64,000 nt of DNA from Shimia sp039969785. GTDB taxonomy: Bacteria; Pseudomonadota; Alphaproteobacteria; Rhodobacterales; Rhodobacteraceae. The stretch spans positions 1 to 64,000 of the forward strand of contig NZ_JBDVNC010000037.1 in NCBI RefSeq assembly GCF_039969785.1, given 5' to 3'. The first letter of the stretch is position 1, and each line of letters begins with the position of its first letter. Under the pieces are notes generated by a model that was given only the letters and a program-made list of their open reading frames with translations, had not been told where the DNA came from and did not search any database. Both the position numbers and the translations under genes were made by a program. Positions 52,563-61,271 of the stretch are shown here, piece by piece.

Positions 52563-53735
52563 ATGCCCCGCATGACCCGCCAGCGTGTCTTACTGCTTTA
52601 TGCGGGCTGCGCTGCCCTTGCTTTGCTGGTCACAGTGCTCAGCGGCATCCGGCACGATTATTTCCCGTATCTGCTCCAGTGGAAAGCAGGTCTGGCCAGC
52701 GGCGATCCGTGGATCAGCGAATATAACGGCAATTACATCCCACCAAACGCCTATGGACCGTTGCACGCGCTCTTCGCAAAACTGCTGATTTTTGGCGATT
52801 TTGGCCCCAAGATCACGTTCACGCTGATTACACTGACCTGCCCCGCGCTCTTGCTGGTGTCGGCCCCAAAAGACGCACAACAAGACCGGCTGCAACACCT
52901 GCAAACCGCCATTCTTCTGCTGGTCTGCACACCCATTGTGTCGATCACCGTTTTTGTCTTTGGCATCAATGACGGCGTGGTTGGGTTTCTTGTGCTTGCC
53001 GCCTGTGTCGCCCGATCGCGTGGTTGGCACGCTACCACTGGTATGATCATTGGTCTGGCCGCTCTGCTGAAATTCTACCCCCTGCTCTTTGCGCCGTTTC
53101 TGGCTGTCGGATTGCGTGGAAAAATCCGATTTCGGGTGCTGATCTTTGCCGCCATTACGTTTGCTCTGGGGATGTATGCAGCTTATCTTTATTGGGGAGC
53201 ATCGGTGCTCAATCCCTTGTTGTTTGGATCAAGTCGCGGTGCCAAACATCTGTCGTTCCTGCAGTTTCTGGATTGGAGCAAAGACGTCCTGCATATCGTG
53301 GACTTCACGAAAATGCTGATCCGGATCAACTCTTATGTCGTTATTCTGGTCACAGTTGCGATTGCCATTTGGGGCTGGGCCACCCGTCAGACGTGGGACC
53401 TCGTTCTGCTGCTGGGCATCATGGCGATCTTTGTGACGTACAAGGTCGGGCATGCACAGTTCTATGTATCATGGATCGTGGTGCACACATGGGTTTTGCT
53501 GGCCTCACCCGACGCGCGCGCCGTGGCCGTGGCAAGGGCCTTTGTGCCCGTGGCGGTATTTCTCTCGCTCTATCAGGTGGCCTATCTGATCAGCGGCGTC
53601 ACCACCGGCTATTACTTTGAAGGTACAATCTGGAGCCTGTTCCGCCACCTGGGCTCACTGGTCATGCTGCCACTGGTGTTCCGGTCCTTGTGGATGTGTC
53701 GTCACGACCTGACCTCTCGCCGCAAACGGGCCTGA
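52563..53735 (+). CDS. polytopic membrane protein, possible polyprenyl-phosphate-dependent glycosyltransferase
   Basis: This 390-residue protein has about ten helices and a periplasmic loop after the first one with HDYFPYLLQWKAGLASGDPW and NAYGPLHALFAK, as in GT87/ArnT-type mannosyl or arabinosyl transferases that use lipid-linked sugars. A charged LKFYPLLFAPFLAVGL stretch occurs near the middle. It begins directly after the stop of the DPM1-like gene, so the two probably make and use a lipid-linked sugar. The precise family is uncertain. Confidence 0.7.
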   Translation: MPRMTRQRVLLLYAGCAALALLVTVLSGIRHDYFPYLLQWKAGLASGDPWISEYNGNYIPPNAYGPLHALFAKLLIFGDFGPKITFTLITLTCPALLLVSAPKDAQQDRLQHLQTAILLLVCTPIVSITVFVFGINDGVVGFLVLAACVARSRGWHATTGMIIGLAALLKFYPLLFAPFLAVGLRGKIRFRVLIFAAITFALGMYAAYLYWGASVLNPLLFGSSRGAKHLSFLQFLDWSKDVLHIVDFTKMLIRINSYVVILVTVAIAIWGWATRQTWDLVLLLGIMAIFVTYKVGHAQFYVSWIVVHTWVLLASPDARAVAVARAFVPVAVFLSLYQVAYLISGVTTGYYFEGTIWSLFRHLGSLVMLPLVFRSLWMCRHDLTSRRKRA

Positions 53736-53736
53736 T

Positions 53737-53774
53737 CAGGCGCCCCCGGTTCTCTGACCAACCAAGCGCGCCTG
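53737..53774. terminator. inverted repeat between convergent genes
   Basis: CAGGCGC (53737-53743) and GCGCCTG (53768-53774) could pair across 24 bases. It lies between the glycosyltransferase-like gene and iolB, which converge. The loop is long and no U-run follows, so it is a weak candidate. Confidence 0.3.
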
Positions 53775-53784
53775 GAAAAGAATA

Positions 53785-54591
53785 TCAGGCGTCGCGCTCG
53801 GCGATCCACTTTACCGGCGGTGCCATTTCAAACCGCCATTTGCGCAAAGGTCCGGCCATAACGTTCAGATAATACATACCAAACCCGTATGGCGCGCCGC
53901 AGGGATGGTGACCGCGCGGCACCAAGACAACGTCGCCATCGCTCACAGCCATGGTTTCATCCAGACTGCCGTCATCGGTATAAACGCGCTGAATGCCAAA
54001 CCCGTCCGCCGGATCAAGCCGGTGGTAATAGGTCTCTTCCAGATAGGTAATCCGGGGATAGTCGTCCTCGTCATGGCGATGGCTGGGATAAGACGACCAG
54101 TGGCCCGCAGGCGTAAACACTTCTGTCACCAACAGACTGTCCGCGTAGTCTTCGTTTTCCATCGCGATGTTGTTGATATAGCGCGTGTTGGTGCCCGTCC
54201 CGCGCTGGGTCAGCGTAATCCCGTCAGGCCCAATCCGGCGCGCTTCGTGGCCACCGCGCCCCGGCGCAGAACACACCGCAATTGTACAATCTGTTTCAGC
54301 CTCGGCCTGCCAGCTTTGATCGTTGGGAACATAAAGACAATGCGGCGCGGTCTTCTCAAAGACCGACATTCTGTCGCCCAATACGCCCCAGTCCGTTCCG
54401 GCAGCTCTAAACGCCGCTTTCCCTTCGACCATCACCAGAATAACCTCACGCGCACCGGTAACATCCGCCACCTGTTCGCCTTTTCTCAACCGATAAAGCG
54501 AAAACCCGACATAGCGCCAACCGGCCGAAGACGGCGTAATGTCATGCACCTGGCCGTGTGTCCCAAAGGGTTTGCGCAATAACGTACTCAT
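53785..54591 (-). CDS. iolB: 5-deoxy-glucuronate isomerase
   Basis: The 268-residue protein is a two-cupin IolB enzyme of the myo-inositol pathway, converting 5-deoxy-D-glucuronate to 5-dehydro-2-deoxy-D-gluconate. It has the family motifs WRYVGFSLYRLRKGE, SSYPSHRHDEDDYPRITYLEETYYHRLDPADGFGIQRVYTDDGSLDE and VVLVPRGHHPCGAPYGFGMYYLNVMAGP. The cupin His, Glu and His residues are present. The ATG at 54591 follows GAGGAAACC; an earlier frame to 54669 is unlikely. No other iol gene is in the window, so it is apart from its pathway. Confidence 0.93.
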   Translation of the reverse strand: MSTLLRKPFGTHGQVHDITPSSAGWRYVGFSLYRLRKGEQVADVTGAREVILVMVEGKAAFRAAGTDWGVLGDRMSVFEKTAPHCLYVPNDQSWQAEAETDCTIAVCSAPGRGGHEARRIGPDGITLTQRGTGTNTRYINNIAMENEDYADSLLVTEVFTPAGHWSSYPSHRHDEDDYPRITYLEETYYHRLDPADGFGIQRVYTDDGSLDETMAVSDGDVVLVPRGHHPCGAPYGFGMYYLNVMAGPLRKWRFEMAPPVKWIAERDA

Positions 54592-54768
54592 CTGGTTTCC
54601 TCTTCGTGCTGGATGCCCAATCCCGGGTTGTGCTAGGCGGGGATTGTGAGACTCGAAATGTTTTATCATCTTGCCATAACAGGTTCACAAATCTGAAGGA
54701 ATGCTTTGTTATCCCTTCTGAAACTGATAAGATGTACCAAGAGCAGTTGGCAGAAAAGGGGACGCCCG

Positions 54769-55242
54769 ATGGGTTTGCAAAATCCCGCCAATATCGCCGC
54801 AATGGTCCGTGCGGCAGGCAAAAAAGGCAAACACCTGCAGTTTGGTGCGCTGGTCTATCGGCTGAACAAAGGCAAAATCGAGGTTCTGCTGGTCACGTCG
54901 CGCCGTTCACAACGGTGGATTTTGCCCAAGGGTTGGCCAATCGCAGGCCTGAAACCGCATCAAACCGCGGCTCAGGAAGCTTGGGAAGAAGCCGGAGTGC
55001 GTGGTCGCACCAAGAAACACAGTCTCGGCATGTACACCTACACCAAAGACCGCAAAGACTGGCGCGCCGGCTCCTGCTCGGTCCTGCTGTTTCCATTGGA
55101 AGTCCGCAAACTGGACAACAAATTCCCGGAACGCGATGAACGTCGGCGCAAATGGCTCAGCCGGAAAAAGGCAGCAGCCCGGATCGAAAACCCCGAGCTG
55201 GCACGAATTGTGCGCAAATTTGATCCCCGAACCCTGCCATAG
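54769..55242 (+). CDS. Nudix hydrolase
   Basis: The 157-residue protein has a Nudix fold with the box region LPKGWPIAGLKPHQTAAQEAWEEAGVRG. Two conserved positions differ from the consensus (Leu for the first Glu, Gln for the Arg), while the EAWEEAG core that holds the metal is intact. This wording is frequent in alphaproteobacterial diphosphoinositol-polyphosphate-hydrolase-like proteins. I start at ATG 54769, with AAAAGGGG upstream; residues encoded earlier do not look like the family. A basic C-terminus suggests RNA or polyphosphate as ligand, but the substrate is unknown. Confidence 0.88.
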   Translation: MGLQNPANIAAMVRAAGKKGKHLQFGALVYRLNKGKIEVLLVTSRRSQRWILPKGWPIAGLKPHQTAAQEAWEEAGVRGRTKKHSLGMYTYTKDRKDWRAGSCSVLLFPLEVRKLDNKFPERDERRRKWLSRKKAAARIENPELARIVRKFDPRTLP

Positions 55243-55329
55243 TCCACCTTGAATGCGCCTGCGGGGCCGTCTATCTTTGCAAGACTTAACGTCTGCCGAC
55301 CATAAATTGGCAATCACACTGGCAGGACC

Positions 55330-55782
55330 ATGATCAGCTACACACTAAAGTGCGAAAACGACCACCGCTTTGACAGCTGGTTTCAGTCGGCCGAGGCTTT
55401 TGACAAGCTGAAATCGGCAGGCATGGTGACGTGCGCTGTGTGTGGGGACACAAATGTCGAAAAGGCCATGATGGCACCGCGTGTGCGCCCTGCCCGCCAA
55501 ACCGCGCCGGCCGAACCGGCTGAACAGCCCCAGGAAGACCGCCCACTTTCCGCGCCTGCGTCCCCTGCCGAACAGGCAATGGCCGAACTGCGCCGCAAGG
55601 TCGAAGAGAATTCCGAGAATGTCGGCGATAATTTTGCCTCCGAAGCCCGCGCCATGCACGAGGGCGAGACCGAGGAACGCGCAATTTACGGCTCTGCCAA
55701 ACTCGAAGACGCCAAGGCTCTGATCGAAGATGGCGTGCCAGTGACACCACTGCCGTTCAATATCGGACGCAAGACCAACTAG
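55330..55782 (+). CDS. DUF1178 family protein
   Basis: This 150-residue protein has the DUF1178 pattern: MISYTLKCENDHRFDSWFQSAEAFDKL, followed by a zinc-finger-like CAVCGDTNVEKAMMAPRV, a proline- and alanine-rich linker, and a conserved tail region AMAELRRKVEENSENVGDNFASEARAMHEGE. Cys8 and the later CAVC pair could bind zinc. The family is very common in alphaproteobacteria with no known role. It is followed by an SDR gene 13 bases later. Confidence 0.9.
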   Translation: MISYTLKCENDHRFDSWFQSAEAFDKLKSAGMVTCAVCGDTNVEKAMMAPRVRPARQTAPAEPAEQPQEDRPLSAPASPAEQAMAELRRKVEENSENVGDNFASEARAMHEGETEERAIYGSAKLEDAKALIEDGVPVTPLPFNIGRKTN

Positions 55783-55795
55783 GGGACAACCGCCA

Positions 55796-56440
55796 ATGCA
55801 TATCGTGATCACCGGTGCCAATCGCGGTATTGGACAGGCGCTCGACACCACATTGCGGGCAAAGGGACATCAGGTCACAGGCACATCCCGCAAAGGCGGC
55901 GAATTTGAACATCTCGATGTGACCGACCCGGCCAGCCAGGCGGCGCTTGCCAAACAACTCGACACCAGCCCCATCGATTTGTTGGTCTGCAACGCAGGCG
56001 TTTATCTGGACAAGCACGAGAACCTTGCCGAAGGCTACGCGCCTGAAATCTGGGCACAAAGCTTTGCAGTCAATGTCACCGGCGTTTTTATGACTGTGCA
56101 ATCTTTGTTGCCAAACCTGCAATTGTCCGCCGCGCCCAAAATCGCCATTATTTCCTCAACCATGGCGTCGCAGGAACGCGCACCGGGCGGGGCATATATC
56201 TATCGCGCGTCCAAGGCGGCAGCCCTTAATCTGGGGCGCAATCTGGCCACCGACCTGCATCACATCGGGATTGCGGTAGGCATCTATCACCCGGGCTGGG
56301 TCCGCACCGACATGGGCGGCTCACAAGCGGATATTTCAGTGGACGAGGCCGCGACCGGCCTTGCAGCCCGGTTCGACGCGCTATCGCTCGACACCACCGG
56401 GTGTTTTGAAAACTGGGACGGGCGACCACACGCATTTTGA
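55796..56440 (+). CDS. short-chain dehydrogenase/reductase
   Basis: The 214-residue classical SDR has TGANRGIG at residues 6-13, NAG in LLVCNAGVYLDK, and a catalytic segment YIYRASKAAALN (Tyr-x3-Lys). It is short for the family, in the size range of CsgA-like SDRs. Its tail ends just after WDGRPHAF. It is in an operon-like row with DUF1178. The substrate cannot be read from the sequence. Confidence 0.85.
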   Translation: MHIVITGANRGIGQALDTTLRAKGHQVTGTSRKGGEFEHLDVTDPASQAALAKQLDTSPIDLLVCNAGVYLDKHENLAEGYAPEIWAQSFAVNVTGVFMTVQSLLPNLQLSAAPKIAIISSTMASQERAPGGAYIYRASKAAALNLGRNLATDLHHIGIAVGIYHPGWVRTDMGGSQADISVDEAATGLAARFDALSLDTTGCFENWDGRPHAF

Positions 56441-56521
56441 TGCGTCACAGATGTCTGTCCATGTTCAGCATTCCGAACCGGTGATACATATTCCAGAAAT
56501 TGAAACTTTTAACGCGCCCGT

Positions 56522-56572
56522 TGCACCTTGGTGCACCTGTCCCTAACACTGTTGCCAACAATTTATCAGGGA
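56522..56572 (+). promoter_or_regulatory. metY leader with CUUG hairpin and possible sequestered ribosome site
   Basis: TGCAC-CTTG-GTGCA (56522-56535) is a five-pair stem closed on a stable CUUG tetraloop. Downstream, TCCCT (56539-56543) can pair with AGGGA (56568-56572), which covers the metY ribosome site. The combination looks like a simple translational switch. The conserved core of SAM-II riboswitches was not seen. Confidence 0.35.
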
Positions 56573-56583
56573 GGAATTACCAA

Positions 56584-57876
56584 ATGTCTGACGGCCCAAC
56601 TTACGGCTTTGATACACTTCAAATTCACGCAGGCGCACGCCCCGACCCGGCAACCGGCGCCCGCCAGACTCCGATTTATCAGACCACAGCTTATGTGTTT
56701 CGCGACGCTGAACACGCTGCTGCCCTCTTCAACCTGCAGGAAGTCGGTTACATCTACTCCCGCCTGACCAACCCCACGGTGGCTGTGCTTCAGGAACGTA
56801 TTGCGACCCTTGAAGGCGGCGTTGGTGCCGTGTGTTGTTCCTCCGGCCACGCCGCCCAGATCATGGCACTGTTCCCGCTGATGCAGCCGGGCTGCAACGT
56901 GGTGGCCTCGACCCGCCTTTATGGCGGCACGGTGACCCAGTTCAGCCAGACCATCAAACGCTTTGGCTGGACCGCCAAGTTTGTCGATACTGATGATCTG
57001 GACGCCGTCAAAGACGCGATCGATGAAAACACCCGCGCCGTGTTCTGCGAATCCATCGCCAACCCGGGTGGTTACGTGTCTGATATCGAGGCTCTGTCTG
57101 CAATTTCGGACGCCGCAGGCGTGCCGCTGATCGTTGATAACACGTCCGCCACGCCATACCTGTGCAACCCGATCAGCATGGGCGCCACGCTTGTAGTGCA
57201 CTCGACCACCAAATACCTCACCGGCAACGGCACCGTCACAGGCGGTTGCATTGTAGATTCGGGCAAATTTGACTGGACCGCGTCGGACAAGTTCCCGTCG
57301 CTCAGCATGCCGGAACCAGCATATCATGGGCTGAAATTTGCGGAAACGTTTGGACCGCTCGCCTTTACGTTCCATGGCATCGCCATTGGTCTGCGCGATC
57401 TGGGTATGACCATGAACCCACAAGCCGCGCACTACACGCTGATGGGCATCGAAACCCTGTCACTGCGCATGCAGCGCCATGTCGAGAACGCCGAAAAGGT
57501 CGCGGGTTGGCTCGAAACCCATGATCTGGTTGACCACGTGACTTACGCCGGGCTGGACTCGTCTCCTTACAAAGAACGCGCCGCGCGGGTTTGCCCCAAA
57601 GGTGCCGGTGGTTTGTTCACCGTGGCTCTGAAAGGCGGCTATGATGCCTGTGTAAAGTTTGTCGATAGCCTGGAAATCTTCAGCCACGTCGCCAACCTAG
57701 GCGATACGCGATCACTGGTGATCCATTCGGCCTCTACGACTCACCGCCAGCTCACTCCGGAACAACTGGAAGCTGCAGGTGCTGGCCCAAATGTGGTGCG
57801 CGTCTCAATTGGCATCGAAGACACCGCTGATCTGATCGGCGATCTGGATCAGGCGCTTACCAAAGCACACGCCTGA
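56584..57876 (+). CDS. metY: O-acetylhomoserine sulfhydrylase
   Basis: This 430-residue PLP enzyme of the Cys/Met metabolism family makes homocysteine from O-acetylhomoserine and sulfide. Evidence: FDTLQIHAGARPDPATGARQTPIYQTTAYVF at the start, the SSGHAAQIMAL helix, the NTSATPYLCNPISMGATLVVHSTTKYLTGNGTVTGG segment with the PLP lysine, and a late THRQLTPEQLEAAGAGPNVVRVSIGIED. The start at 56584 has GGGAGGAATT. An intergenic leader of 143 bases contains possible regulatory structure. Confidence 0.93.
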   Translation: MSDGPTYGFDTLQIHAGARPDPATGARQTPIYQTTAYVFRDAEHAAALFNLQEVGYIYSRLTNPTVAVLQERIATLEGGVGAVCCSSGHAAQIMALFPLMQPGCNVVASTRLYGGTVTQFSQTIKRFGWTAKFVDTDDLDAVKDAIDENTRAVFCESIANPGGYVSDIEALSAISDAAGVPLIVDNTSATPYLCNPISMGATLVVHSTTKYLTGNGTVTGGCIVDSGKFDWTASDKFPSLSMPEPAYHGLKFAETFGPLAFTFHGIAIGLRDLGMTMNPQAAHYTLMGIETLSLRMQRHVENAEKVAGWLETHDLVDHVTYAGLDSSPYKERAARVCPKGAGGLFTVALKGGYDACVKFVDSLEIFSHVANLGDTRSLVIHSASTTHRQLTPEQLEAAGAGPNVVRVSIGIEDTADLIGDLDQALTKAHA

Positions 57877-57888
57877 TCTGAAAACTCG

Positions 57889-57915
57889 TCACAGAGCGCG
57901 TAATGCGCCCTGTGA
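57889..57915. terminator. hairpin between convergent metY and SIMPL genes
   Basis: TCACAG-A-GCGC pairs with GCGC-C-CTGTGA (one mismatch) around GTAAT, at 57889-57915. It starts 13 bases past the metY stop and ends 11 bases before the SIMPL stop. It probably serves both directions. Confidence 0.7.
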
Positions 57916-57925
57916 TACACTGATT

Positions 57926-58606
57926 TTAGTCAACCAAGGCCCATACAATCATCACCTGAGACTGAATGCTCAACTCGCCTGCAGCGATCGGCACGGAATC
58001 AGACATCGCCGACTCGCGCATCATTTCCAGGCGCGGCTCAGAGCGGCCGGCTTCGCTGATCGACACAATCTCTCCCAGTTGCACTCCGGCGGCCTCGGCA
58101 TAAAGTTCGGCCTTGGCCCGGGCATCAGCCACAGCCAACCGCCGCGCTTCATCCTGACGCGGGCGCGGCTCCTGCAGATCAAACCGGATACCATCCACAC
58201 CGTTTGCTCCGACCGCAATCAACACGCCTAAGATCTCACCAACTTCCCCCAGATCGCGCACCCGGATGGACAAGCGATTGCTGGCTTCAAATCCCACCAG
58301 CTTAGGACCAGTCTCGCCATAATTATTATGATCGCGTACCGCGTTCAGCGACAATCCGTTTGTCTGAATATCGCGCGCGTCAATGCCCTCTTCGGCCAAT
58401 TCCGTCAGGACCTCTGTCACCGACGCATTAACAGCCGCCATCGCTGCCTTGGCAGTTTTGGCCCGATGCGTCGCCCCAAGCGAAATCACCGCCATGTCTG
58501 GCGTTGCTGAAACAACCCCGGTCCCATTTAGCGAAATTGTTCTGTCTTGCGCAAACGCGCCTCCTGCCAAACTCGACAAAAGCAATACTACCAAACCAAA
58601 CCGCAT
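57926..58606 (-). CDS. SIMPL domain (DUF541) periplasmic protein
   Basis: The 226-residue protein has an export signal (MRFGLVVLLLSSLAGGAFA) and a SIMPL domain: RTISLNGTGVVSATPDMAVISLGATHRAKTAKAAMAAVNA, GIDARDIQTNGLSLNAVRD, EARRLAVADARAKAELYAEAAGVQLGEIVSISE. Relatives include the oxidative-stress-related protein of E. coli, YggE. The ATG at 58606 puts the signal at the N-terminus; a frame to 58642 adds a non-signal stretch. Confidence 0.9.
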   Translation of the reverse strand: MRFGLVVLLLSSLAGGAFAQDRTISLNGTGVVSATPDMAVISLGATHRAKTAKAAMAAVNASVTEVLTELAEEGIDARDIQTNGLSLNAVRDHNNYGETGPKLVGFEASNRLSIRVRDLGEVGEILGVLIAVGANGVDGIRFDLQEPRPRQDEARRLAVADARAKAELYAEAAGVQLGEIVSISEAGRSEPRLEMMRESAMSDSVPIAAGELSIQSQVMIVWALVD

Positions 58607-58773
58607 GTTTTTCTCCTGAATGCCGAACGGACACCCCATCATGTAGTATGTGACCGACGCTTTGCCACAGGGGCCAAGTCTTTTTCTTCCCCTTTGGCAA
58701 TTACTTGCTATAAATCTTTCAATTACTTGCAGAAGACTCCAATCTGCCTTGTTCGAGTGCTATTATTTTAGAT

Positions 58774-61224
58774 ATGAAACCGTCCTTCGCTCTTTCGCTT
58801 TCATTTGATGGAATTGGCCTGCTTAAGCGTGTGGCCGATGGCTGGCACCTTTTGGGTGAAGTGTCGCTGAGTGCCGACGACCTTGCCGCCGACCTGGAAT
58901 CATTACGAACGTTGGGTACAGAGGCCTGCGAAGGCCCGTTCGCCACCATGGTGGTTCTGCCAAACGACCAGATCAAATACCTGTCTCTGAACACCGGACG
59001 CGCACGCGACGCCAAACGCCGCGAACTCGCCGGAGCAGCCCTTGAAGAGGCCACGCCCTACCGTGTGGACCAGCTGTCGTTCGACATCTGTGCACAGGGC
59101 CGCGAAACTCAGGTTGCTGCCGTTGCCCGCGAAACCTTGGACGAGGCCGAAGCCTTTGCTGCCGAACACGCGTTCAACCCGGTGTGTTTCACGGCTATGC
59201 CCGAGCCGGGTGAATATGCAGGTGTTCCAAATTTCGGCACGTCATCTGTGGCCGAAAAGTTTTTTGGCGACATAGAAATCGTCCTGGACCCCACGCCGAT
59301 CAAGATCGTTGGCCAGGGTCCGCTCGCACCACCGCCGTTCAAAGCTGAACCGGTCAAAGCTGCACCGATCAGGAACGCGCCCGTCGAGGCCGAAGCCGTC
59401 GCGCCCGAGCCCGCGCCCCAACCCGCAGAACAGCCAGTTGAACAGGCGGCTCTGGACCCGGATCCGCCCGCACCAGACGCCACAGATGCCGCCGAGAGTC
59501 CTCCACCTCTGACCGCTAAAGACATTGGCGAGCCGGTTTCGTTTGCATCAATACGCGCCCGTCGCGATGATCCCGCACCGGCGGCAAAAACTGAGCTTGG
59601 CGGCGCCAGCCGCATTTCTGTCGGCGCCAACGCACCAACCATCCCGGGCGATACCGGCCCAACCGCCGAACGCAACTTACGGTTTGACCCGGCAAAAGTC
59701 GCCGCAGGTCTCAAAGCCGATCCAGCGCCCAGGCCGAAATCAGAGGACGCGGCCAAAAACCCGGCACCAGAGCCAGGCACAGAAGCGCCCAGTTCATTCT
59801 TTAGCCGGCGCGCAAAACGATCCGCCGCCTCGGTTGCCCCGCCAACAGATACGACACATTCAGACGGGACTGCTGCAAAGGCTGATAAACCAAAACAAGT
59901 TGCCGAAAAACAGCGTATGACCGTGTTCGGCGCGCGCGCCGAGCAAGAGATCGGCGGCAAGCCGAAATACCTTGGTCTGATTATGACAGCCGCCTTGCTG
60001 TTGTTTCTGGTCGCTGTCGCAGTTTGGGCCACGGTGTTCCTGGAAGATGGTGTCGCCGGGCTATTCAAACGCGACGAACCTTCTCAGATCGTTCTGCTTG
60101 ATCCCGAAGCCGCGGTTGTCGCGGATGACCCGGCACCTGTTGTAGTCCCCGATGTAGCGTCTCAGGCAGATGTGCCGGTTGTGCCACCACAACGCGACTC
60201 CGCAAGTCTGGATACGGGCGTACTGGAACCCGCAACCCCGGACAGCATCACCGACAGCGCCGAAGTCGAAGCGATGACCGATCTGGCGCATCCGACCGTG
60301 CTCAGCGAAAACGAAGCGGAATCCCGCTATGCCGTGACCGGCATTTGGGAACGCGCGCCCTTACCGCCCGCCACACCTACGGCGGGCAGCACCGAGAATT
60401 TTTATGCGACGTCCATCGACCGCATTCTGATGGCGCATGACGCCGTGGCATTGCCCGACCCGGCATCTTTTCAGATCGATCAACCCTTGTTGGGCCAGCT
60501 AAACCCTGTGGCGCCGGGCACTGACTTTGATCTCGACGACCGCGGACTGGTGATTGCAACCCGGTCTGGCGCACTGACACCCCAGGGCGTGATGGTCTAT
60601 CTGGGCAAACCTCCTGTCCTGCCGGCCAGCCTGCCCACCCGCAGCAACGCTCCAGAACCCGCTTTGTCACGCGAAGACGCATCCCGGCTGGCGTTGGTAC
60701 GCCCCAAATTGCGCCCGGGAAACCTGCTTGAAAGCAATCAACGCGCCACGTTGGGTGGCTTGTCACGGGACGAGCTTGCCAGCATCCGTCCCAAGCTGCG
60801 CCCAACAACTGAAAAAGAAGCTGCCGAAGCCGACACCACTCCAACCGAGCTCGCCGTGGCCGTTTCAAAACGCCCACGCCAGCGCCCCAGCAACATTGCC
60901 CAACTGGCCCAGCGGTCAAAACCAACCGAACCAATTGTTGCTGTCCCTGCCGCCGCCAGCATGACGCCCAAGATCCCGACAACAGCTTCTGTGGCGCGTC
61001 AGGCAACCATTCAAAACGCCATCAACCTGAGAAAAGTGAACCTGATTGGCGTGTACGGCACCAATTCCAACCGCCGCGCATTGGTGCGACTGGCGAATGG
61101 GCGATACAAAAAAGTTCAGGTCGGCGACCGGATAGACGGCGGCAAAGTCGCGGCCATCGGCGATCAGGAACTGCGCTATATCAAATCCGGCAAAAACATC
61201 ACTTTGAAGATGCCCAAAGGCTGA
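58774..61224 (+). CDS. 816-residue membrane protein with GspL/PilM-like N-terminus and GspC/PilP-like C-terminus
   Basis: Three parts can be seen. Residues 1-150 look like half of a GspL/PilM actin-like cytoplasmic domain (FALSLSFDGIGLLKRVADGW; VVLPNDQIKYLSL; ALEEATPYRVDQLSFDI). Residues 180-395 are a long Pro/Ala-rich, disordered linker. One helix lies at about 399-422. Beyond it, a proline- and acid-rich stretch carries two RPKLRP repeats (about 642 and 671) and a related RPRQRP. Residues 745-816 (LRKVNLIGVYGTNSNRRALVRLANGRYKKVQVGDRIDGGKVAAIG) resemble the periplasmic HR/PilP beta domain. No secretion or pilus gene is nearby. The start has only a weak ribosome site. Confidence 0.6.
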   Translation: MKPSFALSLSFDGIGLLKRVADGWHLLGEVSLSADDLAADLESLRTLGTEACEGPFATMVVLPNDQIKYLSLNTGRARDAKRRELAGAALEEATPYRVDQLSFDICAQGRETQVAAVARETLDEAEAFAAEHAFNPVCFTAMPEPGEYAGVPNFGTSSVAEKFFGDIEIVLDPTPIKIVGQGPLAPPPFKAEPVKAAPIRNAPVEAEAVAPEPAPQPAEQPVEQAALDPDPPAPDATDAAESPPPLTAKDIGEPVSFASIRARRDDPAPAAKTELGGASRISVGANAPTIPGDTGPTAERNLRFDPAKVAAGLKADPAPRPKSEDAAKNPAPEPGTEAPSSFFSRRAKRSAASVAPPTDTTHSDGTAAKADKPKQVAEKQRMTVFGARAEQEIGGKPKYLGLIMTAALLLFLVAVAVWATVFLEDGVAGLFKRDEPSQIVLLDPEAAVVADDPAPVVVPDVASQADVPVVPPQRDSASLDTGVLEPATPDSITDSAEVEAMTDLAHPTVLSENEAESRYAVTGIWERAPLPPATPTAGSTENFYATSIDRILMAHDAVALPDPASFQIDQPLLGQLNPVAPGTDFDLDDRGLVIATRSGALTPQGVMVYLGKPPVLPASLPTRSNAPEPALSREDASRLALVRPKLRPGNLLESNQRATLGGLSRDELASIRPKLRPTTEKEAAEADTTPTELAVAVSKRPRQRPSNIAQLAQRSKPTEPIVAVPAAASMTPKIPTTASVARQATIQNAINLRKVNLIGVYGTNSNRRALVRLANGRYKKVQVGDRIDGGKVAAIGDQELRYIKSGKNITLKMPKG

Positions 61225-61271
61225 GCCAACGCGCCTTGGACACGGTTTCGCAACCGCCCGGAGCTCACATT

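Noticed and set aside
56441..56583. SAM-II riboswitch upstream of metY
   Set aside because: The conserved pseudoknot core was not found; only a simple hairpin and a possible ribosome-site pairing are visible.
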